Source: Pseudomonas japonica (GTDB lineage Bacteria; Pseudomonadota; Gammaproteobacteria; Pseudomonadales; Pseudomonadaceae). From it: a stretch of 64,000 bases of DNA. The stretch spans positions 237,293-301,292 of the forward strand of contig NZ_FZOL01000002.1 in assembly GCF_900188455.1 (NCBI RefSeq). Reading direction: 5' to 3'. Below, piece by piece: positions 1 through 8,953 of the stretch. Made by a program: the position numbers and the translations under genes. The notes under the pieces were generated by a model that saw only the letters and a program-made list of their open reading frames with translations, did no database searches and was not told where the DNA came from. Every line of letters begins with the position of its first letter. Position 1 is the stretch's first letter.

Positions 1-43
1 GAGCGCTGTAACCGGCGATGACTCCAACCTCACCAAAGACCGG

Positions 44-70
44 AAAAAAAGGGGCCGCATAAGCGGCCCC
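44..70 (-). terminator. Rho-independent terminator of the porin gene
   Basis: An 8-bp perfect GC stem (GGGGCCGC / GCGGCCCC, loop ATAA) at 51-70 is followed, reading on the minus strand, by seven T residues. It lies 20 bases past the porin stop codon. The opposite flank is TCTTTG, so it may also work weakly on the plus strand. Confidence 0.85.
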
Positions 71-89
71 TCTTTGTACGACATCAGAA

Positions 90-1370
90 TCAGAAGATGC
101 TGATCGGGTACTCGACGAAGATACGGACTTCGTTGCCGTCGTCGTTGTAGCCGTTGACGCGGACGTTTTCCGAAGTACGCAGCCAGGAGCCACGCAGTTT
201 CAGGCTCAGGTCCTTGGCAGGGCCTTCCTGAACGACGTATTTGACCTGGTTGAAGATTTCGCGCTCGGTGCCTTCACCCAGACCGTGGGTGTTGATGTTG
301 TCACCACGCACGTAGGCGATGTTGTAGGTCAGGCCCGGTACGCCGAAGGCGCCGAAGTCCAGACCGTAGGCGATCTGCCAGGAACGCTCGTCTTCAGCGT
401 TGAAGTCGGACCAGTAGGAGTTGGCCAGGTAGATGGTCGAACCACCGTCACCCACGCCGCCCTGGTTCTGGTACCAGCCGTACTGGTAGCCGGTGCTGCC
501 GGTGCTGCGCTGGTGCGCCAGGGTCACCGAGTGAGGACCGAAGGCGTAGGTCGCCGCCAGGCTCCAGATGGTGTTGTCGTCGCCGGTCAGGCCTGCCTTC
601 TGTACGTACTTCTTGTCGATGTCCGACTTGTAGCCGTTGAAGTCCAGGGTCAGGGACTGGTCCTTGGCGATGGCGTGGACGTAGTTCAGGCCCAGGTAGT
701 GCTTCTTCAGCACGTCTTCGACATCGGAGGTGTACAGCGAGGCGGTCAGGTTCGGCATGAACTTGTAGCTACCGCCGAAGACGTTGATCGACTTCAGGCC
801 GCTGTCACGCTGCTCGGTGGACTTGCGCGCTTCGCGGGTGTAACGACCGGCGTTCAGCTCCAGGCCTTCGATTTCCTTGGAGTTGATCGAAGTACCGGTG
901 TAGCTCTCTGGCAGCAGACGGGCGTCGTCGTATTGCAGTACTGGCAGCGCAGGCATCTGGTCGCCGTACTTCAGTACGGTGTTGGAGACGCGGAACTTGA
1001 CCGCTGCGCCACCACGGGAGATGTCGTGCTGGGCATTGCCGCTGTCGCCACGCTTGAAGAAGTCGATGCCGCCACCGGTGTTGTGACCGCTGCCGCCATC
1101 CAGACGCACGCCGTACAGGCCGAAAGCGTCAACGCCGACACCGACGGTGCCTTGGGTGAAGCCGGAGCTGAACTTGCCGATGAAGCCTTGGCCCCATTGC
1201 ATCTGGTCAGGGTTGCCGTGCTTCTTGTCACGGTTCATGTAGGCATTGCGCAGCAGCAGAGTGGCGCTGCTGTCTTCGACGAAGCCCTTGGAGGCGGCCT
1301 GGTCGTTGGCCATTGCTTGAGTAGCGGCCATGAGCCCCAGTGCGAGCAGACTGATCCGGGTTTTCAACAT
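90..1370 (-). CDS. OprD-family outer-membrane porin (OprE/OprQ-like)
   Basis: A 426-residue protein starting MLKTRISLL with a signal peptide ending AMA-ND (about 21 residues). It ends in an aromatic residue (...YPISIF), the usual sorting signal of beta-barrel proteins. The alternating amphipathic strands and motifs such as FKRG, YKFMPNL and GSWLRTS fit the OprD family of substrate-specific 18-strand porins; the length is typical. I place the start at the Met preceded by AGGAAAACAAG rather than at an in-frame codon 54 bases further upstream. The location near an agmatine deiminase gene resembles the OprE neighbourhood of other pseudomonads, so OprE or OprQ is the best guess. The substrate cannot be read from sequence. 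It is transcribed alone, with its own terminator. Confidence 0.9.
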   Translation of the reverse strand: MLKTRISLLALGLMAATQAMANDQAASKGFVEDSSATLLLRNAYMNRDKKHGNPDQMQWGQGFIGKFSSGFTQGTVGVGVDAFGLYGVRLDGGSGHNTGGGIDFFKRGDSGNAQHDISRGGAAVKFRVSNTVLKYGDQMPALPVLQYDDARLLPESYTGTSINSKEIEGLELNAGRYTREARKSTEQRDSGLKSINVFGGSYKFMPNLTASLYTSDVEDVLKKHYLGLNYVHAIAKDQSLTLDFNGYKSDIDKKYVQKAGLTGDDNTIWSLAATYAFGPHSVTLAHQRSTGSTGYQYGWYQNQGGVGDGGSTIYLANSYWSDFNAEDERSWQIAYGLDFGAFGVPGLTYNIAYVRGDNINTHGLGEGTEREIFNQVKYVVQEGPAKDLSLKLRGSWLRTSENVRVNGYNDDGNEVRIFVEYPISIF

Positions 1371-1461
1371 CTTGTTTTCCTTATTACGTGATTTGATACG
1401 CGCTGTGGCCAAACGCCAGACCACGCCCCCTGCGTGGGTTGACGCTCACGGACTGCAAATG

Positions 1462-1503
1462 AAAAGCCCGCGTGCGAGCGATCGCAGCGGGCCTTTTATT
1501 TTT
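1462..1503 (+). terminator. Orphan intrinsic terminator between divergent genes
   Basis: The stem is GCCCGC-G-TGCGA / TCGCA-GCGGGC closed by a GCGA (GNRA) tetraloop and followed by CTTTTATTTTT on the plus strand. The reverse strand also has a short T-run. It lies between the divergent starts of the porin (minus) and the siderophore receptor (plus), so it terminates neither annotated gene. A short unannotated transcript or an attenuated receptor leader would explain it. Confidence 0.6.
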
Positions 1504-1793
1504 CGAGTCACGGCCGATGGGCCTACAGGCGTTGGACCGAATCCTAGCCGCGGGTGGAACGGCATGTCAAAAAATCGTGAACATATGGTGGCAAGTTTCA
1601 TGTTTTTCGTGATTTACCTCATGAATTCCTACGAATACGACCGATTCGGCTGAGTGCGCCAAAAGCCAAAACCCACCCATACAGCGCAAATGCCTGCGAT
1701 TTGTTCGGGTTTTCCCCGCAAGAATTCAAGAATCATTCTCGACACACTTAGAAACAAATATCCAAAGAGAGTACGACTAAAAGGTTAACGTTT

Positions 1794-1812
1794 GTAAATG
1801 CCAAGCATTATC
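1794..1812 (+). promoter_or_regulatory. Fur box (14/19) upstream of siderophore receptor
   Basis: GTAAATGCCAAGCATTATC matches the Fur consensus GATAATGATAATCATTATC at 14 of 19 positions, with a perfect right half CATTATC. A second, weaker match (12/19) lies at 1722-1740 (GAATTCAAGAATCATTCTC). Both precede the TonB-dependent receptor start at 1863, so iron repression is expected. Confidence 0.6.
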
Positions 1813-1862
1813 ATTCGCGCGCCTTGCATAACACTCAACACCATCTTCGGATATTCATTCAA

Positions 1863-3953
1863 ATGCCTTCCCCCTGCCGCCTTTTCCCGTTGTCCCTGGG
1901 CCTTTCCCTGTTGTTCGGTTCCAGCCTGGCGATGGCCGCCAGCACCACCCTGCCGGAGCTGTCGGTCACCGCCGAAAGCGACAGCGAGCGCGATGATCCG
2001 CGGGTCAAGGAGGTCACCACCGCTACCCGTACCTCGACCCCGGTACGCTACGTGCCGCAGGCCGTCGACTCGATCAAGACCGAAAACGTGCTGGACTACG
2101 GCACCAACGAGCTGGGCAAGGCCCTGAGCGGCCTGCCCAACGTCAGCAGTGGTGCCGACACCCGTTTCGACAGCGTGCGCATTCGCGGCTTCGACGCCAG
2201 CAACGACTTCTATCTGGACGGCATCCGCGATGACAGCCAGTACGTGCGCGACCTGCACAACATCGAGCGGGTCGAGGTCCTCAAGGGCCCGGCGGCGGTG
2301 CTCTATGGCCGTGGCAGCCAGGGCGGGATCATCAACCGGGTGAGCAAGGCCCCGGAGGCCGGCCGCCGCTCCAGCATCGAAGCCCAGGGTGGCAGCGAAG
2401 ACCTGCGCAGCCTGTACGCCGACCTCAGCACCGACCCCAGCGACACCATCAGCCTGCGCCTGAACATGGGCAATCGGGACAACAACAGCTTCCGCGACGG
2501 CATCGATGGCAGCCGCCAGCTGTTCGCCCCGTCGATGAGCTGGCAACTGACGCCGGACCTGAACTGGCTGGTGCAGTACGAGTACAGCCGCTTCAACCGC
2601 ACCCCCGACCGCGGCATTCCCGGCAACCCGCTGACCGGCCGCCCGGTGGACGTCAGCCGCAGCACCACTTACGGCGACACCCACCGCGACTACATCGACG
2701 ACAAGACCGAGTCGCTGCGCTCGCGCCTGAACTACCAGTTGAACGAGAACTGGCAACTGCGCCACACCCTCGGCCTGATCACCCTGGACAGCACCTTCGA
2801 CAACACCTACCTGACCGGCTACGTCCCGGCCACCGGCCTGGTGACTCGGCAGCGCTGGCAGCAGGACCTGGAAACCCGCAACCTGTTCAACAACCTCGAA
2901 GCCGAAGGCCGCCTCGACACCTACGGTCTGGAACACACCCTGCTGGTCGGCCTGGAACTGGGCGAACAACGGCGCAACTCGCTGTTGCACAGCGGTGGCA
3001 CCAGCGTGCCGTCGGTGAACGTCTACAACCCCAATCATCGTCTGCAGCACACCGGCCGCATGACCGTGTCCAGCAACAACCACACCGACGTCAGCAGCAG
3101 CGGCCTGTACCTGCAGGACCAGATTCGCCTGAACGATCAGTGGCAGCTCCTCGCCGGCGTGCGCTTCGACCGTTTCGAGGTGGAAACCAGCAGCCGCGTC
3201 AGCGGCAAGACCGAGAAGCAGGACAGCACCGGCACCAGCCCGCGCCTCGGCGTGGTCTATTCGCCGTGGAAGGAGCACTCCTTCTATGCCTCGTGGAGCA
3301 AGACCTTCTCGCCGCCAGGCGGTGGCCTGATCGGCATCACCCCGGGCGCGACCGGCAACACCAACGAGACCGATCCGGAAACCACCCGGCAGAAGGAAAT
3401 CGGGGTCAAGAGCGACTGGCTGGATGAGCGCCTGAGCACCACCCTGGCGATCTACGAGCTGGAACTGTACAACCGCCGCAACCTCGATCCGCTGGACCGT
3501 ACCCGGGTGATCCTCACCGGCCTGCAACGCTCGCGCGGCGTCGAGCTGACCGCGACCGGCAAACTGGGTGGCAACTGGTATGTCCGCGGTGGCATCGGCC
3601 TGCAGGACGCGACCATCGTCGACGATACCGAAGGCAATGCCGGCAACCGCGTGGCCGACGTGGCCAAGCGCAACGGCAGCGTGTTCCTGACCTGGAAACC
3701 GGAGATGGGCTGGTACGCCGAGACCGGCCTGACCTTCGTCGGCCAGCGCTACGCCGACACGAAGAACAGCATCGTCCTGCCGGGCTACGGCACCTGGGAT
3801 GCCCTGGCCGGCTATCGGACCAAGGACTGGGACCTGCGCGCGGCGCTGAGCAACATCACCGACAAGACCTACTACGCCTCGGGCACCAGTGCCGCGCAGA
3901 TCCAGTTCGGCGATCCACGCAGCCTGGTGGTGACGGGCACCTACAGCTTCTGA
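1863..3953 (+). CDS. TonB-dependent siderophore receptor
   Basis: A 696-residue outer-membrane ferric-siderophore receptor. It has a signal peptide MPSPCRLFPL...LAMAA, then a TonB box (LPELSVTA), a plug domain (RIRGFDASNDFYLDGIRD, IERVEVLKGPAAVLYGRGSQGG) and a long beta-barrel ending ...VVTGTYSF. The plug sequence resembles catecholate receptors of the Fiu type, but ligand assignment is an inference. I chose ATG 1863 because the signal peptide begins there; an in-frame ATG at 1824 would add a non-hydrophobic leader. Two Fur-like boxes lie upstream. Energy would come from a TonB complex such as the tonB-exbB-exbD set at 54-56 kb. Confidence 0.92.
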   Translation: MPSPCRLFPLSLGLSLLFGSSLAMAASTTLPELSVTAESDSERDDPRVKEVTTATRTSTPVRYVPQAVDSIKTENVLDYGTNELGKALSGLPNVSSGADTRFDSVRIRGFDASNDFYLDGIRDDSQYVRDLHNIERVEVLKGPAAVLYGRGSQGGIINRVSKAPEAGRRSSIEAQGGSEDLRSLYADLSTDPSDTISLRLNMGNRDNNSFRDGIDGSRQLFAPSMSWQLTPDLNWLVQYEYSRFNRTPDRGIPGNPLTGRPVDVSRSTTYGDTHRDYIDDKTESLRSRLNYQLNENWQLRHTLGLITLDSTFDNTYLTGYVPATGLVTRQRWQQDLETRNLFNNLEAEGRLDTYGLEHTLLVGLELGEQRRNSLLHSGGTSVPSVNVYNPNHRLQHTGRMTVSSNNHTDVSSSGLYLQDQIRLNDQWQLLAGVRFDRFEVETSSRVSGKTEKQDSTGTSPRLGVVYSPWKEHSFYASWSKTFSPPGGGLIGITPGATGNTNETDPETTRQKEIGVKSDWLDERLSTTLAIYELELYNRRNLDPLDRTRVILTGLQRSRGVELTATGKLGGNWYVRGGIGLQDATIVDDTEGNAGNRVADVAKRNGSVFLTWKPEMGWYAETGLTFVGQRYADTKNSIVLPGYGTWDALAGYRTKDWDLRAALSNITDKTYYASGTSAAQIQFGDPRSLVVTGTYSF

Positions 3954-3976
3954 CGGCATACCCGCCTGCGCTGTAC

Positions 3977-4083
3977 CTGTAGGAGCGCGGCTTGCCCGCG
4001 AAAGGACCGCGCCAGCGGTCCCATTTTCCTATCCCCTGGGTGGGACCGCTACGCGGTCCTTTCGCGGGCAAGCCGCGCTCTTA
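3977..4083. repeat. REP pair (inverted, BIME-like)
   Basis: Two REP units face each other: TGTAGGAGCGCGGCTTGCC CGCGAAAGGACCGCG on the left and its near-complement on the right, with a spacer of about 25 bases. Placed between the receptor gene and a converging small gene, a usual position for Pseudomonas REPs. Confidence 0.85.
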
Positions 4084-4105
4084 CGCAGGTCATGCACAAA
4101 CCCAA

Positions 4106-4145
4106 CGAAAAAGGGCGCCACCGTACTCGGTGGCGCCCTTCTTTC
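4106..4145 (-). terminator. Intrinsic terminator of small hypothetical gene
   Basis: A perfect 12-bp stem AAGGGCGCCACC / GGTGGCGCCCTT (4111-4140, 6-base loop) is followed by a T-run on the minus strand, just past the stop of the 66-residue gene. A-rich and T-rich flanks suggest bidirectional use. Confidence 0.8.
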
Positions 4146-4163
4146 ATTTCAACCGCTGTCCTT

Positions 4164-4364
4164 TCAGCCCTGCCAGATCCCCGCCAGAGCATCGAGCTCC
4201 GCCTCGGTGATCAGCCCTGCCGGATAACGCTCCGCCAGCAGACGCCGTGGATCGGTCTTCCTGACCCGGATTGGTCCATTGTGTTTCAACCATTGCGCCA
4301 ACACTCGCAGCGCTTCATGGCTCATGACTGTCGGGTGCGAAGCCAACTCACGTGCAGCATTCAT
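4164..4364 (-). CDS. Small conserved-looking hypothetical protein (66 aa)
   Basis: Begins MNAARELASHPTVMSHEAL and ends AELDALAGIWQG. The start codon is preceded by GGGGGAG ten bases upstream, and a strong terminator follows the stop, so it is probably a real single-gene unit. The protein is charged and helical-looking (VLAQWLKHN, RVRKTDPRRLLAERYPAGLITEAEL) with no signal peptide or membrane segment. I recognise no domain. It lies between the siderophore receptor and aguA and is read in the same direction as aguA, but the aguA terminator separates them. Function unknown. Confidence 0.6.
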   Translation of the reverse strand: MNAARELASHPTVMSHEALRVLAQWLKHNGPIRVRKTDPRRLLAERYPAGLITEAELDALAGIWQG

Positions 4365-4513
4365 TTCACACGTACTCCCCCAGAAGCGTGAGCTGACAAA
4401 ATTACTCAGGATTTGTGACAGAACCGTGGGCCACACGGTCTACCCATCCTTTCGCTAACCAACGAGTTAATACAAAAGATGTGCCACGCGGGGGAGCCGG
4501 CTGTCGTCCGGGC

Positions 4514-4546
4514 AAAAAAAGCCCGTCGCGAGACGGGCTGTTTTTT
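4514..4546 (-). terminator. Intrinsic terminator of aguA
   Basis: The stem GCCCGTC-GCGA-GACGGGC (4521-4538) is flanked by seven A on the left and six T on the right, so it can terminate in both directions. It lies 10 bases past the aguA stop. Confidence 0.85.
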
Positions 4547-4556
4547 CACTGGCTGA

Positions 4557-5666
4557 TCAACGTTTTACCGCTGCCGGCTGTTGCTGGGTCAGGCAGTGGA
4601 TGTTGCCGCCACCGAGCAGCAGCTCGCGACCGGGCACCATGACGACCTGATGATTCGGGAACAGGCGCGCGAGGATCGCTCTGGCCTCGGCATCGGCGGG
4701 GTCGTCGAAGCTCGGCGCGATGATGCCGCCGTTGACGATCAGGAAGTTCACATAGGAGCCGGCCAGGCGCACCGACGGGTTGCGCTCCTGGCTGCCGGCG
4801 ACCAGATCGACGCCGTCGCACTCGTCCTGGGTGGCGTACAACGGACCCGGAATCGGCATCTTGTGCACCACGAACGAACGTCCCTTGGCGTCACGCTGGC
4901 TTTCCAGCACCGCCAGGGCCGCGCGGCAACGGCTGTAGTTGGGGTCCTTGGAATCATCGGTCCAGGCCAGTAACACTTCGCCCGGGCTGACGTAACAGCA
5001 GAAGTTGTCGACGTGGCCATCGGTCTCGTCGTTGTACAGGCCGTCCGGCAGCCAGACGATGGTGTCGACGGCCAGGTTCTCGCGCAGGATCGCTTCGATC
5101 TGCTCGCGGTTCAGGTGCGGGTTGCGGTTGGCGTTGAGCAGGCATTCCTCGGTGGTGATCAGGGTGCCTTCGCCATCGACGTGGATCGAGCCGCCTTCGA
5201 GGACGAAATCCTCGGTGACGTAGCGTGCGCAGCGCTCCAGGCCGAGGATCTTGCCGGCGACCTGCTCGTCACGGTTCCACGGTGCGTACAGGCCGCCGTT
5301 GAAGCCGCCCCAGGCGTTGAAGCCCCAATTGACGCCGCGTACTTCGCCACTGTCATTGATGACGAAGGTCGGACCGGTGTCACGCACCCAGGCATCGTCG
5401 TTGCTCAGCTCGACCACGCGGATGTTCGGCTCGTCGGCCAGGCGCGATACGGCGTTCTCGTACTGGGCGGCGGACACCCCGACGGTCACCGGCTGGAAAC
5501 GGGCGATGGCCCGGGCCACGGCGGTGTGCGCAGCCTGCGCCGGCTTGCCGCCCAGGCGCCAGTTGTCCGGACGCTCTGGCCAGATCATCCAGACCTGGGT
5601 CTGTGGCGCCCATTCGGCGGGCATGTGGAAACCATCGGCACGGGGAGTGGTGGTCAGAGTCTTCAT
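4557..5666 (-). CDS. aguA: Agmatine deiminase
   Basis: A 369-residue enzyme that hydrolyses agmatine to N-carbamoylputrescine and ammonia, the first step of the agmatine route to putrescine, in the cytoplasm. It shows the pentein-fold signature: [22 protein letters not shown] near the N terminus, [36 protein letters not shown] and the catalytic GGGNIHC with Cys358. Length matches the family. It stands alone here: aguB (carbamoylputrescine amidase) and aguR are not adjacent as they are in P. aeruginosa, so the second step must be encoded elsewhere. Its own terminator follows. Confidence 0.97.
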   Translation of the reverse strand: MKTLTTTPRADGFHMPAEWAPQTQVWMIWPERPDNWRLGGKPAQAAHTAVARAIARFQPVTVGVSAAQYENAVSRLADEPNIRVVELSNDDAWVRDTGPTFVINDSGEVRGVNWGFNAWGGFNGGLYAPWNRDEQVAGKILGLERCARYVTEDFVLEGGSIHVDGEGTLITTEECLLNANRNPHLNREQIEAILRENLAVDTIVWLPDGLYNDETDGHVDNFCCYVSPGEVLLAWTDDSKDPNYSRCRAALAVLESQRDAKGRSFVVHKMPIPGPLYATQDECDGVDLVAGSQERNPSVRLAGSYVNFLIVNGGIIAPSFDDPADAEARAILARLFPNHQVVMVPGRELLLGGGNIHCLTQQQPAAVKR

Positions 5667-5783
5667 GGTCGAACCTTGGTTGTGCCCGGCACAGGGCGGT
5701 GGTTGTACAGAATGTGATCGCTATGGCGAACTTTATAGCCGATAAATATCTGCATTAAAAGCGAAGCATCAATTTTTCAGGCA

Positions 5784-5826
5784 ATAAAAAAGCCGGTTAA
5801 ACCGATAAGAATCGATTTAACCGGCT
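5784..5826 (-). terminator. Intrinsic terminator of the kinase-lyase fusion gene
   Basis: AGCCGGTTAAA / TTTAACCGGCT (5791-5801 and 5816-5826) forms an 11-bp perfect stem followed by TTTTTTATTG on the minus strand, just past the stop codon at 5840. Confidence 0.85.
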
Positions 5827-5839
5827 ACAACTCCCGGCG

Positions 5840-8740
5840 TTACAGGTCTTCCGACAACACTTGGGCGATGCTGTCGACGAAGAAATCGACGCTGGCCCGG
5901 GTGGTGCACATCGGCGGCTTGATCTTGAGGATGTTCAGGTAGTCGCCGGTGGGCTGCATGAAGATGCCCAGGTCACGCAGGCGGTTGCACAGGATCATGG
6001 TTTCCGCGGTGGCCGGCTCCAGGCTCCGCGAGTCGCGGACCAGCTCCAGGCCAAGGTAGAAGCCCGAGCCATGCACCGCCCCCGCCAGCGGATATTCATC
6101 GACCAATTGCTGCAGACGCGCCTTGAAGTAGCCGCCCACCTCGCGGGCGTTCTCCCACAGGCCCTCCTCGGCCATCACATCGAGCACCGCCATGCCGATC
6201 CGGCAACTCACCGGACTGCCGCCGGCGGAGGAGAAGAAATAGCCCTCGGCTTCCAGCGCCTCGGCAATCTCGCGACGGGTGATCACCGCGCCCAGGGGAT
6301 GGCCGTTACCCATGCCCTTGGCCATGGTGATGATGTCCGGCACCACGCCCTGCTCCTCGAAGCCCCAGAAGTGCTCGCCCATGCGCCCGTAGCCGACCTG
6401 CACCTCGTCGGCGATGCACACGCCGCCGCGCTCGCGCACACGGCTGTAGACCTGCTCCAGATAGCCGGGTGGCAAGGGGATGCCCCCGGCATTGCCGTAC
6501 ACCGGCTCGCAGATGAAGCCGGCCAGCTGGCGACCGCTGGCGTCCACCTCGGCCAGGGTAGCGTCGACATCACGCACATAGTCGGCGGTGCTGGCGCTGC
6601 CGCGGTACTTGCCGCGGTAGGTGTTCGGCGCGGTCACCGGATGCACCCATTGCGGGCGGGTGGTCAGGGCCTGCGGGTTGTCGGCGATGGAGGTGGAAAT
6701 CGCATCGGTGGCCACCGACCAGCCGTGGTACGCCTCCAGCACGCTGAGCATCTCGCGGCCGCCACTGGCGGCCCAGGCCAGGCGAATCGCCAGGTCGTTG
6801 GCCTCGGTGCCGCTGTTGACCAGGAACACCCGGTCCATGCCCTTGGGCGCCAGGGCCAGCAGGCGCTCGGAGAATTCGGCGATGGCCGCGTAGTGGAAAC
6901 GCGAGTTGGTGTTGAGCAGCGACCACTGCCTGGCCGCCTCGCTGACCATGCGCGGATGACCGTGACCAAGCACCGCGACGTTGTTGAGCATGTCCAGATA
7001 GGAACGGCCCTGCAGGTCGATCAGGTAGTTGCGCCAGCCGCGCTCGATCTGCGGTGGCTGCTGGTAATAGTGCTTCTGCGAGCGGGCGAAACTGGCGTCG
7101 CGGCGCTCCAGCAGGGCCTGGGCATCGCCAAGCGGCTCGGCGTCGCAGTCGAAGCCGAGCAGCGCCGCCGGCGACGGCGACACCACCTGCCAGGCCGCGG
7201 CGCGGGAGGGCACGACAAAGGCGGGCGGGCGCAGGCCCGGCACCCGACACAACTGCACGGTGGCATTGCTGCCGCCATGCCCCAGCACCTGCCCCGCCTC
7301 GATCGCCTGGCCGTCGGCCAGGTCGCCGCCATGGCCCCAGAGCCACAGGCCGATCTGCTCGCCCTGCAGGCAGCCACTGTTGGGCCCGTCCACCTGCCAG
7401 ACCCCGGCGAACGGCGCGCGCAGTTCGCTGCCCGGCACCAGGTGCAGTTCGACCTGCAAGGCGAAGGTTTCCGGCTCCCGCGGGTTATCGATATGGGTGC
7501 GCGACAGACGGTACTGGCCGTACAGCGACGACGCCGGCGCGGCATGCTGCAGCAGCAGTTGCTGGTCGATGCCGGGCGCCTCCCAGTTGCCGGCGCTGAA
7601 ATGCTCGCTGAGCACGCCGAGGTCGACCCGGGTCACAGCCTGGCCGCTCAGGCCCGGCAGCAGCGGGCCGCAACCGGTCAGATCCAGAGGGGCCGGGGTC
7701 AGGCCCGCGGCCTGGAGGATCGCCGCTTCCATCAGGGCGAACGGCACGCTGTCGGCAACCTCGAAGATTTCCCACTCATGGGCCAGGTTGTCACGGCTGT
7801 ACTGATTGTCCGGGTCGATGCTCAGTTGCTGCTCGCTGCTCAGCACCAGCACCGCGGCCCGGGCCACGATCAGCGGCCACAGGGCCTTGAGTTCGGCCTC
7901 GCCCAGCGGGTTGATGGCGTGGTAGGCGGACACCGCCGGGAGGATGCGCAGCGGATCGCCTTCGGCATGGTGCAGCAGCGCGGCGCAGGTCACCGACAGG
8001 TCGGCGATGCGCCAGGTGTGCAGCAGGTCGCCGAAGTCGATCACGCCCTGCAACTGCCACTGACGCTCGGCGTCACGCTGCCAGACCGCGTTGTCATCGG
8101 TGATATCGAGGTGCACCGCCTGCATCGGCAGGTGCTCCCGGAGTGCCGCCAGGGCCTGTTGCGCCTGGGTCGCGGCGGCCTCCACGCGCACCTTGCGCGG
8201 GCCGTCGGCGAGCACCGGCAACAGGTGGGCGATCAGCGCCTGGGCATGCCGCGGATCCCACTGCAGGGTGCGGGTCAGCCCCGGATGCGCGAAGTCGGCC
8301 AGGGCCTGGTCGACTCGGGCGCACAGCGCGCCCAGTTCGGCGATCAGGCGCGCGTCCATATGCTTGAGGCGGGTCAGGGTCTGGCCGTCGATGTAGTCCA
8401 GCACCCGCGCGCGCACCGCCTGGCCGTCGATATCCAGGGACAGCAGTTGCTCGCCGCCGAGGGCCGCGCGCACCGCCGGCACCGCCACCCCGCGTTCGCG
8501 CAGATAACCGAGGGCCGCGTGCTGGGCCTCCAGCTCCACGGCCGAATAGGCCCCATGACAGACCTTCAGCACATAGCGGCCCTGTTCGCTGTCGACGCGG
8601 AAATTCAGGTCCTGCTGGCTGCCCAGCGCCTGCAAGCCCCCGTCCAGGCCGTAATGCTGGTTGAGCAGGGCGCGCGCCTGCCGTTCGCTGAGGGTCGGAC
8701 ACGGTTGGCTGGCGCGGTGGATCAGGGTGCTGAGGGGCAT
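5840..8740 (-). CDS. Three-domain fusion: APH-type kinase, M23-like domain, class III aminotransferase-fold PLP enzyme
   Basis: 966 residues. Residues ~20-320 resemble the aminoglycoside/choline kinase fold, with a catalytic loop HLDITDDN. Residues ~380-540 look like a peptidase M23/LytM-type beta domain (LRAPFAGVW, WGHGGDL, AGQVLGHGG), without clear zinc ligands. Residues ~560-966 are a class III aminotransferase-fold module with a predicted PLP lysine K808 in AKGMGNGHPLG and the IADEVQVGYGR motif. The C-terminal part belongs with the phospho-lyases acting on phosphoethanolamine or phosphohydroxylysine. A kinase fused to such a lyase suggests phosphorylation of a hydroxy-amine and then elimination. 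This is inference; annotation pipelines usually stop at 'aminotransferase'. Monocistronic, with its own terminator. Confidence 0.85.
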   Translation of the reverse strand: MPLSTLIHRASQPCPTLSERQARALLNQHYGLDGGLQALGSQQDLNFRVDSEQGRYVLKVCHGAYSAVELEAQHAALGYLRERGVAVPAVRAALGGEQLLSLDIDGQAVRARVLDYIDGQTLTRLKHMDARLIAELGALCARVDQALADFAHPGLTRTLQWDPRHAQALIAHLLPVLADGPRKVRVEAAATQAQQALAALREHLPMQAVHLDITDDNAVWQRDAERQWQLQGVIDFGDLLHTWRIADLSVTCAALLHHAEGDPLRILPAVSAYHAINPLGEAELKALWPLIVARAAVLVLSSEQQLSIDPDNQYSRDNLAHEWEIFEVADSVPFALMEAAILQAAGLTPAPLDLTGCGPLLPGLSGQAVTRVDLGVLSEHFSAGNWEAPGIDQQLLLQHAAPASSLYGQYRLSRTHIDNPREPETFALQVELHLVPGSELRAPFAGVWQVDGPNSGCLQGEQIGLWLWGHGGDLADGQAIEAGQVLGHGGSNATVQLCRVPGLRPPAFVVPSRAAAWQVVSPSPAALLGFDCDAEPLGDAQALLERRDASFARSQKHYYQQPPQIERGWRNYLIDLQGRSYLDMLNNVAVLGHGHPRMVSEAARQWSLLNTNSRFHYAAIAEFSERLLALAPKGMDRVFLVNSGTEANDLAIRLAWAASGGREMLSVLEAYHGWSVATDAISTSIADNPQALTTRPQWVHPVTAPNTYRGKYRGSASTADYVRDVDATLAEVDASGRQLAGFICEPVYGNAGGIPLPPGYLEQVYSRVRERGGVCIADEVQVGYGRMGEHFWGFEEQGVVPDIITMAKGMGNGHPLGAVITRREIAEALEAEGYFFSSAGGSPVSCRIGMAVLDVMAEEGLWENAREVGGYFKARLQQLVDEYPLAGAVHGSGFYLGLELVRDSRSLEPATAETMILCNRLRDLGIFMQPTGDYLNILKIKPPMCTTRASVDFFVDSIAQVLSEDL

Positions 8741-8953
8741 GGTCGAGGCCTCGGTTTTTTTGCAGTTATATCGCCATCTGCTCTGCCATTACGCAAGGGC
8801 AGTGGTTAAAATTCCGCACAATTTTTCCAGGTTTCGTTGAGTAAAACAGGACAAGCCGGGCTATCCAGCGCAATCTGCTTGCACCACTGCGCGCCTGCAC
8901 ACAAGCTATGGTCCTTTTGCTCAATGTCAGTTATGCGAGATAGGCAACCCGAC

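Larger units (their letters stand above)
1371..1862. other. Intergenic region, divergent promoters of porin and siderophore receptor
   Basis: About 490 bases hold the porin ribosome-binding site, the orphan terminator at 1462-1503, AT-rich stretches at about 1555-1680, and two Fur-like boxes at 1722-1740 and 1794-1812. I see no credible coding sequence: an ORF at 1330-1653 crosses the porin start and the terminator stem. Confidence 0.6.

Noticed and set aside
1785-3959. 724-codon minus-strand ORF antisense to the siderophore receptor
   Set aside because: Val/Ala/Gly-rich shadow; the plus strand has signal peptide, plug and barrel.
5861-8809. 982-codon plus-strand ORF antisense to the kinase-lyase fusion
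   Set aside because: Low-complexity reading of third-position GC; the opposite strand has three recognisable domains.
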